Shown: piece after piece, positions 14,282-27,700 of the stretch
How positions within the stretch are numbered: the first letter of the stretch is position 1
Layout of the letters: each line of letters opens with the position of its first letter
NCBI RefSeq assembly: GCF_016808095.1
Contig: NC_068970.1
Span: forward strand, 10,832,501-10,896,500
Reading direction: 5' to 3'
DNA: 64,000 nucleotides
Source of the DNA: Vigna angularis
Lineage: Eukaryota; Streptophyta; Magnoliopsida; Fabales; Fabaceae
Position numbers and translations under genes: made by a program
The notes under the pieces: generated by a model
What the model was told of the DNA's origin: nothing
Database searches by the model: none
Seen by the model: only the letters and a program-made list of their open reading frames with translations

Positions 14282-17200
14282 CTAATTAAAATCATCAACT
14301 GAGAGCCAATCATTTGACTCATCTTCTGAATCCTTACCTTTTAAACGAATAACCTTCTTCCTGACATCTCTCAGAGAACTTTCATGCAGCCGAACCCAGT
14401 CACTAGTAGCACCTTCAGGGGATGAACCCCTGATGTCCTGCGTCTCCCTGTGGCTTGATAATTTATCGGAGCTATAACTCCCATCATCCTCTAGGTCACT
14501 GAATGACACATCCTCTTCCTGTTGAAGTTTTGTACAGGAAGCAAATGAACTAGCATCAATATCGGTATCTTCTAACCATTTTTCAGTACTAACCGTGTCA
14601 TCAACTTCTAAACCCTCCACTGCATTTGTGACCTCAGTCAAAACCTGGTCTTGTTCAAATGAGATACTTTCTCTTTCACAGTTCTCCCTAACTTCTTGAT
14701 GTGAATCCACAGTCCCAGGTTTTTCACTTTCTTCAGCTTGCAAATTCTTCCCCTCTCCAAGTTTCCGGAGAAGCACATCTCTTGCGTCAACAATCTACAA
14801 AAAGAAAAACGGGAAAACATGATATAGCGATCACTTAGAGATTGTTGTTACCCAAACTTGTACAAAGAATAAAAGAGAGAATTATCTATGACATTATCTT
14901 CAATCACATAGTTGTTGCGTGCAATAAACGACAATCTGAAATTTGTTTTATAGAACCAACACATCTGGAGAGAAAGTCATAAAATAAACAAAGACAGATG
15001 CTAAAACTTCACGGCAAGACATATAATTTATCAAAAATATTACCAGACCAAGGTGAGACTGGCAGCAGATAGTGGTATGCTATTCACTAATGTATCATAT
15101 ACAAGCTGTATAATCAAAGGGGGGTGGGGCTGGGGTGACGAGAAACTAGAGCATCAATTCAATTAAGCATATAGAAATAGAATAATGTATAGCTTGTATT
15201 AGTGCTCTGTAATTCAAAAATAACATGGTTTCCTAGAGTATAGTGACTGATCTAACTAGCATGCATAAATAATTCACATAAATACAAGTTATAAGGGAAC
15301 TTCAATAAGGCAATGTTGGGTAAAAACGGCTTGCCTTGGGGGTCGATAAGCACTCATAACCATGCTGATTTAGTCTTGGAAGTATTAGCAAAAAATAGAT
15401 CATCCAAAATTTCTCCACGTTCATGTAACTGCAAAGATTCAGTCTTAGTGCAACCAATTCAGGAACCAGCCGTTCCATAGCCAATGCATGTTCTCTCTGA
15501 GAATTGGACATGCTAAAATCTGCTGCAACAAGTCAAATTTCAGTATTAAGTTCCACCAATCTCAATATAAATTCGGTAGAATAAATAAAGGAAAATGAGT
15601 GGTTTTGGTTTCTCGGACTCATGCTATCTCAAAAATAAAAAATTCAAAAACCACTTTTACTAAAAGAACATTTGCTAGACTTAAAAAAGAGATATTCGGA
15701 GCAGGACACAAGTGTTTGGATTTTGTAATGACTGGGAGTGTGAACTAGCATCGTTACAAAGTTTCTGCAAGATCAGAAATCAGAAATGCCGAAGGAGTCG
15801 TTGAACTCATCACCCTCAACGTACTTAAGAGGTTAATTAAAATATAGGAAAAAAATTAAAGCAACACGAAACTCAGATGACATGCCTCCAATATTTGATA
15901 AATAAACAGTACATAAAACACAGCAGCAACATCTTCATGATAACTTCATCACACCACATCAAATATGTAAACAAGCAAAAGTAAGAATTTTCACAAAATG
16001 AGTGAGATAAAGCTTCCATTCTTTCTAAAAATCATGAGAACCTTCCATATTAACCATGTGACTTATGAGCTTATCAGGTAAATAACAAGTAGATCCACTG
16101 CAAAATATAATGAAGAAAATGGCCATAAAATTATCATTGCAATTCACGGCTTCAATATTCCATGCGACCATATTACTTCTTTTAAGATAACACAGATCAA
16201 TTAGAAATTATTGTACTAATTATTATATAAAGTAACTTTCTTTGACAAACTATCCTAGGAAGGTAGATGTTATGAGATTAAAGTAAATGTCGGTATTACT
16301 GAAAAACTAGTAATTAATATTCAATTTTCTGAAGTAGCAAATGTTGTAAAACACTCAAAAGGACAAATATAAACTATTTTAATTGACATCCCATTTATCC
16401 TCGTATAGTTTTTTTAATTGACTGTAAGCTCATCTCAGCTACCATTATTACCCTGCAAAGCACAGAAGTTCTGGAAATGTAATATACTCTAGACTTATCT
16501 GAGGGACTTTCAAGAGTTGTTTTTGTTGATATCCTGATCCTACCGAAAGGTTATTGGCTGAAATTTTTTCAACAATAGATTTGAAATCCAAACATCGCTA
16601 GCTATTACTTCATACTCCATAAGCATGGACACCGGCATTGATTATTGTCAATAGAATTTGATGTATCAAGCATTCCTACCAAGCTTGGTAAAGACAATAG
16701 TACTATCCAGAAAAGCATGACAAACCACACATCCCTTACAATCTCTATTTCTCTACTAAACTGAACTTACTTAGGATTCGTATTTATTTATGAAATCACA
16801 CAAAACCATAAGCTATACCAATTTTAATTTTCCTTTGGGTACGATGCATGCATGAATGAAATAACTCGTTAGTTAAAATAGCAATTATAAGCTTATAAAA
16901 TGACCACCGGACTCATGAGATCTAGCCAATTAGCCAGAGAGGCTCCACCGCAAAAAACTGCACGACCACACGGTTAAATTACAAACTCTCTCATATTACA
17001 CGGATAATATTCAATTGAAAAAACAGATAAACACGATCAAAACAATTAACAAATAACATGTATTATAATCGAAGCAAACTCGAAATACCGTTATGGAGCG
17101 GCAAGGGGAATTCAGTCCAGCACTGAGGACGCACAGAAATCTCCTTCACGAAACGCACAACATCATCCGTCGTTCCAGGCACCGCGTCGCCGTTACTTTG

Positions 17201-17572
17201 GTGCTCATCAGACTCCAACTGCAACAACTGAGAAGCGAACTTGGAGATTCCAGTGACGGCTTTGTTCGTGGAAATTAGCGAGAGAGAGTTCTTGAAGCTT
17301 CCGCCGATTTCCACGAGATCGTTCCGGATTCCGGTCAGAGCTTGTGAGGAAGAGGAGGAGGAATCAGCGGAGGAAGAAGAAGAAGAAGCGGAAGACGAGG
17401 ACGGCGGCGGAGCGAGGAAGTTGGCCACGCCGCGGAAAATATGCGATATGTCTTCCTTGACGCCGTGGCGATCGGCGGCGGGAAGCGGCGGAGAAGAGGA
17501 TTGGGTAACGGTGCGGTCGTTGAGTTGAGAAGATTCCGGGTGAGGGTGGTTGGACTTGAAGAACCAAGACAT
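14282..17572 (-). CDS. BSD-domain-containing protein, complete
   Basis: Plant BSD-domain protein whose molecular role I cannot state; BSD domains also occur in TFIIH p62, synapse-associated proteins and DOS2-like proteins. Exons on the minus strand: 17572-17089, 15522-15335, 14794-14282; total 1185 nt, 394 aa. An in-frame TAA lies four codons upstream (17587-17585), so the ATG at 17572-17570 is the first available start. The N-terminus has a serine-rich run (about 57-73). The BSD domain covers about 150-230 and holds the family's adjacent Phe-Trp (F200 W201) within KFWMIYFLL, ending at LSTPK-IVDAR across the exon 2/3 junction. The C-terminal 170 residues are acidic, Ser/Glu-rich and probably disordered, ending SVDDFN. 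Intron 1 is 1566 bp and ends in a NAGNAG acceptor; intron 2 has a GC donor. Confidence 0.93.
14795..15334 (-). other. GC-AG intron (BSD gene intron 2)
   Basis: On the minus strand the donor reads AAG|GCAAGC and the acceptor TTTTTGTAG|ATT. This junction gives STPK-IVDAR in phase, matching the usual STPQ-IVEAR of the family. Reading on without splicing reaches a stop after about 11 codons. Confidence 0.87.
15520..15525 (-). promoter_or_regulatory. NAGNAG tandem 3' splice acceptor
   Basis: The minus strand reads TTG CAG CAG ATT at the end of BSD intron 1. Use of the first AG adds an alanine (HN-A-DFSM); use of the second gives HN-DFSM. Both keep the frame. Which one is used cannot be told from DNA. 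Confidence 0.75.
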
Positions 17573-20078
17573 TTTTTTTAACTTTTATTATTTTTGTTTC
17601 TGGGAATGAAGTTGTTGTGCTTCTCTGCTGCAAGCAAGATGACTCTCTGGATAATTAGTTTTGAGATGAGTTCAAGACTTCAAATCGATCTCAAAGGATT
17701 TCTCGAAAAGAGAACAGAGCCATCCACTGACACATGAACCTTTAAACTTGGCTAAGCTTTTTGTGTTTCATGTCTAGTACAAAATATATACTCATCTCAT
17801 TTAACTACAAAATATTTTCAGCCTAAACTAATTTCATATTATTATTAGATCAAGATAATTTGATAGATAAAAGATATTATACATGAAATTTAAATATTTA
17901 TCTTTATAAAACATTATAACAGTGAAGTAGATAAATATTTGGGTTATCTAATATTCAAGATAAATATTTTAATGTGTAAATTATATGTTCATTTAATATT
18001 GTCATCTAATTCTGTTAAATTAACAGCTGAAAATATTTTAAAAACCGAACTCTATCAAATATAATTAAATTAATTATACTAATTTCTCAGAAAGAATATT
18101 AAATATTCTACGTTCTTTTAAATTTTTTATAGGTAAAAATAATATATTTTAAAATCTTCTTGTTGAAATAATAACACCAGAAAATATTTTAAAAAAATCT
18201 TTAAAAGAATTCTATCAAATATAATTAAATTAATTATAGTAATTTCTCAGAAAGAATATTCTAAATTTATGATTTATGATAATCCATTTACACCATCTTA
18301 TATTGGTAAAATACATCAACCTGATTAAAAAAGTTTAAATATAGTTTTATTTCGATCCACTCATACCAATTTTAATTTAAAATAAGGATTAAAAATAAAA
18401 AAAAATTAATAGTATTTCTCTGATAAAAAAATAACAAAACTAATTTGTTTAAGGAGAATTATAAATTAAGATTAGAAATCCTTAAATGCGAATAGGTACA
18501 ACCTAAATCTCCCACAACTGCAATTGCTTTTTCACCCTCTTCTTTGTTTATGTTTGACCCAATGTCTTTCATTAATTTCTAACTGTTTTAAATGTTGACT
18601 TGAGTTATGTGAAAAAACAAAATTGTTGTCTTATAAGATTAGTTTATTAGGAATTAGTATTTTGACCAGGGATCACTTTTAAAATTACTGAATTTTGTTT
18701 TTATCACAATTAAATGGAAATCAAAGGACTTAAAATAAATATTGTACTTTAAATATTTTAATTAATGATTATAAATGTAATTTAAAATAAAACCTATTAA
18801 CTTAACAATATTCATATTTAATAAAAAATATTAATTTTGATATAAGTGTATTATAAATTTAAATTTTACATGAAACATTATTTTTAATATTTTATTATTT
18901 AAATTTAACATAAATATATTATAAGCAGTTCCTACCTTCTCATCTTTACTTCTAAAATGTCATAAATACTTCCATCGACATTCAAAAGTCAATTAAAAAT
19001 TTATTTAGTGTTTGAAGATTAAAAAAATTATTTAACCAGTTTTTAAACGCTAATTAAAGTTTTTTAATTTATTTTTTGTTTTTATTTAATAATAATAATA
19101 ATAAAACATAGTAAAAAAATTAAAAATTTAATATTTTAAATTAAAAACTAAATTAAAAAAATTATTTATTTAAATTTAATAATAAAAAATTGTTTTTAAT
19201 ATAATAAAAATTTAATTAATTTAATATTTTTTGTATAATTAAATATATATTAATATTTTAATTTATTAAATATTATTTTTTTAAAAGTAAAATAAAACAT
19301 ATTATAAAACTAAAAACAAAAAAACATAAAAAAAAAAGTGTTAATTTTTTAACCGACTTTTAAATATCGGTTAAGTAAACTTTTTAACTGATTTTCTAAG
19401 CTTGATACGATTATTTGGAGGTAGAAAAATTGGAAAGTGTAAGGGAATTACTCTTTTATTATTTACATATTTTCGTTAATTTTTTTTAAAGTTCTTTAAT
19501 CTTTTATATTTTGATTCCATATTAAATACGAATGGTAGAAATATATGAAACTTAACAATTAAATACATATCTCATCAAGGTCTTATAATAATTATAAAAT
19601 ATTCTAAAACATATTTATTAGAAAAAATATTTTATATTAACGACAATTATCACATTTCATTATATCACAATTATAGTCGTTATTATTTATAAAAAGATGT
19701 TATTATTATTTTTTAAATATATTTGAGGTAAGTTATTATGAATCTTAATTTTAAAAATTATTGAAATTGAAATCTGGCTTATTCTTATATATCTTTAAAG
19801 TTTTAAAACACTTATATTATTATATTACTAATATTATTTAATTAAATTATTATTATCATTGTTGTTATTATTATTATTATTAAATATTATTGTGTATTAT
19901 AATATATTGCTATAAAGTTATAAAGAATGTAAAATAGTAAATGATGTAAAATTGCAAAGGATAGACCATACAAGAATGTAAAGAGTAAACTATGTAAAAT
20001 ATAAAGTTTAAGTGATGTATAAAAATGTAAAAAAGTAGACTATCTAAAAATGAGAAAGATAGATTATAAAAAAATATA
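17573..20078. other. intergenic spacer upstream of the BSD gene
   Basis: Presumed promoter of the BSD gene close to 17573, then very AT-rich DNA. A segment beginning at about 18047 (CTATCAAATATAATTAAATT through CAGAAAGAATATT) recurs at about 18208, an imperfect direct duplication about 160 bp apart. Around 19915-20070 there is a degenerate AT-rich repeat built on GTAAA..GTAGACTAT-like words. No gene seen. Confidence 0.5.
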
Positions 20079-20376
20079 GATTAATTGTTTGCAATTTTTG
20101 TGTTTGTTGGTGAGAATGGAAGAGTGAAAACATTAGACAAACTTATTTAATTTGTATATACAAATACTTGTTTAATTATTATATAGAAAAACTTGTCCAA
20201 TATATATTAATATATTTATCAAATAATTGTATGACAAGTTTTTCTATATAATAATTAAACAAGTTTTTCAGTATAATAATTAAACAAGTATTTGTATATA
20301 CAAATTAAACAAGTTTGTCTAATGTTTTCACTCTTCCATTCTCACCAACAAACACAAAAATTGCAAACAATTAATC
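20079..20376. mobile_element. 298-bp foldback (near-perfect inverted repeat), MITE-like
   Basis: The left arm starts GATTAATTGTTTGC at 20079 and the right arm ends GCAAACAATTAATC at 20376. The outer 66 bp are perfectly complementary. After one mismatch a further 38 bp pair perfectly. The right arm then carries an extra internal duplication of about 27 bp (CTTGTTTAATTATTATA..GAAAAA), leaving a loop of roughly 20-30 bp. The near identity suggests a recent origin. The ends do not match a MITE superfamily I can name and no clear target duplication is seen. Confidence 0.8.
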
Positions 20377-21648
20377 ATATTCATATAATCGGTATGAAAA
20401 ATTTATCTAATATAAATTAATAAATTCATCAAATATGTATGAATACACTTATCTACTATGTATTATCATACTCACAAATTTTATATGAACAAGTTTATTT
20501 AATATGTTTTAAGAAACTTGTATAATTACATAATGAACTAATAATTATGGTTAGATTAGGTTTAAGAGACTTGTGTAATTACTTCAATATAATTTTAATT
20601 CAGACTATATATGAAAATTAATTTGATGTATATCATAAAAAAAAACTACAACAAAGTTCAACTAAGAAAACTTGAAAAAATTCGTTGAAAATTATAAATT
20701 TTTATAGCTCTTTACTTTTTATTTAATTAATCTTTCTTGTAATTTAATAATTTTTAAATAACTAATTCGAAATACGACAAAGTAAATCTTATTTACGATT
20801 AAATGTAGCTAGCTCTATTTTTTTGGAAACATGAACGTTTTAATATTTTTTACGGTTTCCTTTTTTTATTTTCATGCATTATTTTAAATTTAATGAGGTT
20901 TGGATTTTTTTTTAAAAGAAAGTTTAAGCGTTCTATTTATAAGATGTTTTGATATTATTTAGCGAAGATAGCGAAGATTTTTGGAAATTGGAAAAAAGGA
21001 GTCCCATTTATTAATTAGAATTAATAAAACGTGCAATGCAACAAAGAGAAAATCATTAGATTGTTTTACTTTTTCTATACATAAATAATAATATATAGGT
21101 GTTCATGTATAAATTGTTTTCATATTCAAGTAGAAAATATAATAGTTAATTTTACATAAATTATTAGCCATTCTCATGAACAACTAATCGAAATAAAAAC
21201 TTTGAAAATAACATAAATTAGCTTTACAAGTTTTTTCAAACATTTCTTATAAATCCTCATAAGATATATCTAAAAAAAAGTCTTAAATGATTTTGTGCAA
21301 GCATACTCTTAAGTATAAATATGGTTTTTGTTTTTTATTAATTAATGGATGAGGTTTTAATGCGTCACATAATCACTTATTTGATATTACAAATGCTATT
21401 AACTCTATTTTTTTTAAATATGTTCAAATATGGTAAAATTATTCTTTAAGATATTTTGTAGTCATGAATAGAACCCATAAATTTTACTCCCGTGTATGCA
21501 AAAAATTTTGAACATTGATTACATTAATAACTTTTGTTATTAGAATGATATATATAGAAGGAAAAACGAGTCAAGTTACCTGAGATCGAATTCGTTTATC
21601 TTTTGGTATTTCTAAAAGTTTGTCTTAAACTTAAAATACTGGGACTAC

Positions 21649-21714
<66 letters not shown>

Positions 21715-22293
21715 AATTAGAGATGTGAAAATAAGTTTCAAACTGATAGTTAATTTAGTTTACTTTATGTTTGAATCAGTAAAAAAAAAATTAAATTTTC
21801 TTAAATTTGGGTTGAATTACACTAACTTATTTAACTCCTGAACTAAACGAATTCGAACTAAGTTAAAGATGAGTTAATACGTAATCTACTAACATTAATA
21901 CTATTAGATTTTTGACCATTTTTTAAAGTTTTTTATTTTAATTATCTACTACTTTTAATTACATAGGTTTCATAATTTGATATTTTAAATATTAAAATAT
22001 TATTAAATAATGATTGAACAGTTTTAAATGTTTAAATTTATTAATTTGTCAAATTATATTCGTTATAATTTTTAACTACTATATCTATAATAATATTGAA
22101 AAATCAAATCAACATTTTGATTTTACTTCTATAAAAAAATAAATCAAATCAATTATTTTTATTATACAATTATAAATATATAAAATAAATTATAAAACAA
22201 AACATTTATATGAAACAGATCATTAACCTACCAAACTGTAATGGATTTCATTGGATTACAAAAATTTATATGTTCCTCCTATTTTTTAAGAAT
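20377..22293. other. AT-rich spacer
   Basis: No supported gene. Contains the (TA)n array at 21652-21710 followed by sequence weakly like hAT-element interiors (ATTAGAGATGTGAAAATAAG). Confidence 0.5.
21652..21710. repeat. (TA)n microsatellite, about 59 bp
   Basis: A pure TA run, seen directly. Confidence 0.96.
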
Positions 22294-22910
22294 ATTTAAA
22301 TGGATTAAATATATTTTTTTCCAGTATCACACGGTTTTGGGTTAGTCTCTACTCAGAAACTTTGATTTCTTTTAGTCCTCATAGTTTTGAAACTTACTAT
22401 TAGTCCGTTCTCGATTGGTTGGAGTAAACTCGGTGTGCGTCTTCCGACACGGTGCGATTTGCGATTGGGGTTGCTTGCGTTTTATGGATTTGTCTGAGTT
22501 TCAGGTGATTCTGGAAATGCCATGGATGACTCGCGAGAAAGAAGAAAGGGCTCCGTTGTTTGGATTCTTTGCAGGTGAAGAATGGAGATGCTTGCTTGAT
22601 CTGCGGCTTGGACTGTTACACAATTGGGGTGATGGTGCACGAGAAGCGAAACCGTAGTTGCTCTACCGGAGAAGATGAACGAAGTTCTCAAACACAAGCA
22701 ACGTGGCAGAGAGTAAAAAGGCAAGTTGACATAAGACGTGACATCACCGTTTGTCACATCAAACAAAAGTAAACGCTGTTCAATTTAAAGGACTAATAGT
22801 AATAGTTTCAAAACTATGAGGACTAAAAGCAATCAAAGTTTCGAGTAGGAACTAAACCCAAAATCGTGTGATATTTAAGGGACGAAAAACATATTTAACT
22901 CCATTTAAAT
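22294..22910. mobile_element. nonautonomous TIR transposon, about 616 bp, MULE-like
   Basis: Roughly 100-bp terminal inverted repeats: the left arm runs from TTTAAATGGATTAAATAT through TATCACACGGTTTTGGGTT to CTCATAGTTTTGAAACTTAC. The right arm (ending about 22910) is its reverse complement with small indels, for example AACCCAAAATCGTGTGATA. The interior (about 22410-22780) is distinctly less AT-rich than its surroundings and has short open frames on both strands that I cannot assign. Long TIRs around an unrelated GC-richer interior fit a Mutator-like element, possibly one carrying captured sequence. Confidence 0.7.
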
Positions 22911-24709
22911 TAATAAAGTGTTTTCTTTATTTTACATTAGGATTGTATATATAATTAGGTGTACGATCTTTTATGCTTAATATCTAACTTTTTATGCTTT
23001 AATTAGTAGGACGATTCTATTGGATGTGTGTATAAATAAAGTTTTGTCAAATTTTAGGTTTTATAAATTTTTATTTTTTCATATTTTCTTAATATTCATT
23101 TTCAGTATTTACCAATAATATAATCAATATAATTAATACAACTAAATTTTATAGTACTTAATTAATTAATAATTGTAATATATTTACTCTATAACACACA
23201 TATACACGTGTTAATGTACAAGGTAATTGCATACATTTATTTTTATATTTTCTTTTTAGTTTTAAGTATATTATTTAGGTTGTTTCTATTGCTTTTGATA
23301 TATTATTTTAATTCATAATTCACTTCTAACATTACACCTTATAAAAATATATTTTTTAATATATGCTTATATTTTTTAACATAATATTTATATTCTTTTT
23401 ACATTTCAATTCATGAATTTTTTTTAATTATGTATAATTTCCTTTTAATAGATTACAAGCAGCGATTTTGTTTCCAGACAAAAGTACTGTGTTAGAAATA
23501 ACCCATTATCGAATAAGTAAATTATAATTTTAAAAACAATATATCACATTAAAAATAAAACGATGAATTGAAAAGTTAAAATAATATATACTCGAAAAAT
23601 GCATAATAAAGATTATCTTAATTTAAAGTGCTTTTAATTGTATTACCTATCTTAAATTAATACTTTATACAAACATTACACATCACTTTTCGGTGATTAG
23701 AAGCTCCATTTATTCAAATCAACGAAAATAATCTGAATAAGTATTAATAGTGAAAATAAAAAATCAATTGGTTAAATTTAACATCTACATAATAGAAAAT
23801 AAAGAGCTTAACTTACGGTAATCATAACAAACTTTTATATAGTAATTTGTCCTTGAAAAAACTTAAATAAAAAGGTAAATATTCATCCAACTTTAATTTA
23901 AATCAAGATGTCTCGAGCTTAGTCTTATATCAAATCAATGTTAGGTGAGGAAGCCTTCACTTTCTCAATTTGAAGAGATATATAAATGGCATAACAGCAA
24001 TGATTATAGAGAAGACTTTATCAAGAAAAAACAGTGTAGCTGTCAACAACACCTGAAAAAGACTACAGTGTGATTGTGGGAAACCATGACAACATTGATT
24101 AGTGTTTTTTTTTTTTTATGTTTTAGACATTATTTCTTTACCTAAGATTTCCACAAGGCTAAGAACATTAAGCACCCAAACCTGAAATTTTGACTTTTCG
24201 AACGAAAAAATGAATACAAATTAAATATTTATATAAACGTCTTACAGAATATAACATAGCACATGGCTGAGGAAAAACATCGTTCTTCAAACCAAAATGA
24301 TATATTTATTAGACTTGTCGTAATTTCATTGAACAAATTGTATCACAATCACATAATGAATATACTTCCCACCGTATACAGGAAATAGCAACTGAGAACA
24401 ACAAATTCCAATATATCAAATTTTCTGCTAAAGCGTTGAAGTGATCAATCAGGAACAAAAGAAACTAAGTGGTTTTAATCAAAGCTCATTATCAATTTAC
24501 CTTGTACATAAAAAATCATATAATCAAAACCCTCCCTCTGCTGCTAATTATTCAAAAAGAATTTTCACTCTAGCTAACTATGCCACACACAACGTATGAT
24601 ACAAGTCTATTCTTCTTCTTTCCCAACCGAAAGCTGAGTAATCAGAGTACCCATTTCTTTTCTTCCTCGAGCTTATTAAGGATTTGTTTTTCTTTTCCTC
24701 AGGAAATGC
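22911..24709. other. AT-rich spacer and presumed 3' UTR of the clathrin adaptor gene
   Basis: No gene seen. The last few hundred bases before 24710 are probably the 3' UTR of the minus-strand adaptor gene, but the poly(A) site cannot be fixed. Confidence 0.45.
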
Positions 24710-27700
24710 CTAGATGAGACCTGTATATGGATTGTATGATTGAACAGGCATACCTGAGCCATAAGGGTGAACAGTGGCTCCATAAGCATTTCCGAAAGGA
24801 TTTACTGATTGTTGCTGAGGGGCCATCATCATCATTTGCTGCTGCTGCTGATACATGAAAGCTTGCTGCTGGTTGGACATAGCAGCCATCTGAACAGAAT
24901 GTGGAGCAGCAACTGCATTAGATGCAAAAAATGGATCATGCATTGTTGGTTGCATTGTGTTTCCCACCGGTGCTGACTCCCATGGATTATAGCTGACATT
25001 TTGGTTGTTTCTCCTTAGTGCATCATCGTAAAGACTGTCTAAAGTAAGCTTGTCCAAACCTCCAGCCTGATACCAAGTAGGCCATCACTCAGTCCGAAGA
25101 ACAGAAACTTGTGTTCATGCAAAGAGTTGGTGCGTGTGTGTTTATGCTTGAGAAACATTAAATACTGAGACAGATTCGTATTCACTTATCATGTGAATTG
25201 AATGAACAGTCAATTCATAGTAGAAGAGAGCCTACCAGTTTGCTAGCTGCCGCAGCACTCTCATTTGAACTAGGAGCAGTAACAAGTGCTAATTCCCATC
25301 CTGTAGTTCCGTTTGCTGGATTTGAAACAGCAGAAGGCTGTTCAACGGCTGAAAACCACCATTAACAAGACATCATATACATTTACCCCAAGAATATACC
25401 TATATATATTCTAAATAGTAGATATCAAATAGAACGGTCTAGTCTTAACTACCAAGTGCAGGAAAAGGAAAACAATGCGGGAGTGCAACTCACATGACTA
25501 GCAACTAAGATTAAGAGGCGCTTAATCCTAATAATTTGAAATATCATATTTCTTGAAATAAAAGAGTTCAATCAACTGCTATGAGCCAACTATTACTGTC
25601 AATTCTTTTTCAAGGTTCACAAGTGCTTTTATTCAATGTATTAATTAACCAAAATGGAAGACAAGGAACAACAAATTACCAATGGGAACAATGGCTAAAG
25701 CCAATGCATTTTTCTCTTCCAACTCTAAAGCAGCTGGAACCGGATCCTCCAAATTCTAATTAGCAAGCAAAATAAGTGAAAACTGTTAGTGTAGCTAAAG
25801 CAACGTTCTTGTGGATATAGCATTACTAGTACAACCAGTCAGCAATTCGAATTATATCAAAAACAGGGCTAGTACAAGCACAAAAAGAAAAATTAATTAC
25901 CAATAGATCAGGTGGTGGTTGCACTGGTGGTGCTTCCACTTTCACAGGTTCAGCAGGAGGAGGTGGAGGAGGTGAGGGTGAAGGTGAGGGTGGACGTTCC
26001 TCCTGCACTTCTGTTGTCTTTTTATCTTCAATAGCTAAAACTTCTTTGTTTTCAATAAACTGCTTTCAATCAGAGTATGGAACCACTGGTTGGTAAAACA
26101 AATTTATATGGCCTATATATAACAATGCATTTTATTGAATAGATGAAACATTTTGAAAGGATTGCAACGACACAGCTTCTTGAAACAAATGAAAGGAGAA
26201 AAAGTATGTTGGTGACGAACACCTAAAGCTAAAATACTAATATAATATTATTGTTTCTACAAATATATGAAAATTCATTGCTGAAAGACAAAAAGTAGTG
26301 CGTGTAAAATTAACATGGAATGTTTCTTAAGGTAATGGAAAAGATTTTCAAAATGTTTTGTTGGGCAGAATAACATGCCTCAAAGAACAGTCATAATGTA
26401 TTAATTTTGAATTTTCAGTATATACCTACTTGCCAGGTTGCAACAATGGTTGAACCACTTTTCTTAAAAGAAAATGAAAATTTCAGAAACAGATAAATCA
26501 TTGTTCTTACTTATGTAGTATACAGCCAACAGGGTCTTCCCTGGTGCGTGCCTTATGTGTCAACTAGATATGTATTAAATAACACACTTGCCTTTTATGA
26601 TTGCATCCTTAAATAAAGCCACAGCGACATACATAGAATAAAACAGTTATGCAAAGTCTACCAATACCTGATCCTTACGAACTATAGGTCCCTGGGGTGC
26701 ATCTATGACGTACTCTTCCATAGCTTGCAGAAATGATGAAGGGGGCTTCATATCACCAACCAATAAACTTAGTATGTGTTTTACAAAAGAACCATTGAAA
26801 AATGAAGCCAAAATGTCAGACATAAAGCAAAACCTGTTCGACTTTAATAAACTTCTCTCCACGGCCAACATCAAGATTACGGCATATTTCATAAAACTCT
26901 GACAGTCTCTCAGCCTGGATTTGTATGAAAGATCTTTAGCGTAACTGTATAGATGAAGTTAAAAATAGAAAAAGAAAAGTAGACCATTGCAGATACCTGC
27001 TGCCCAACCCTCCTGTATATATCAAGAGCTTTCAGAGCATCATGGCGTTGCATCTCAAAAAACTGTTACAATAGTCTCATAAATACATAGAAAGTTGAAC
27101 ATCAAGCTTAAAATCCATGAATATAATTACCAAATATACCTTGTCAACCATATTGACTGTGCCATCACTAATAGCTTGATAAATTTTAATGCTTTCTGAA
27201 GCAACCTATATGCAATATAAAGTACATTCAGCGAGGAGGAAAAGAAAAAACTACTAAAGAATATAGTATGGTTATATAATTGACCTACCATTGAGAGTGC
27301 TAACTGAATGACAAAGTTATTTACAGCTGCCCCGTGTGGCTGCACCACATAAAAGTTAAAACAAGTTGAACAATTATTATGCTGCCAGCGTTGTAAAAAT
27401 TGTTCCTTCAATGAAGCCCACCACCTGTGAAGTGTTTGGGTAAAAATTTCATCTATCTTGAACTAATTGAATCAAAAGCTTACCTGGCAGCCAATAACTC
27501 GATTAAGAAGTTGTTGTAAAGCTGGCAACTGCTCTAATAGTTCTGCAGTATCCAGATCTTTGGTCCTCTGACAAAATTCACAAAAGAAGTTTCCTAATTC
27601 AGATTTATGTATGCAATGATAGCAATGAAGTGAGGGCTTTCTACCATCATGTTATTACTGAATAATAACCATCAATAAAATAACATGCAGTTAAGTCAAC

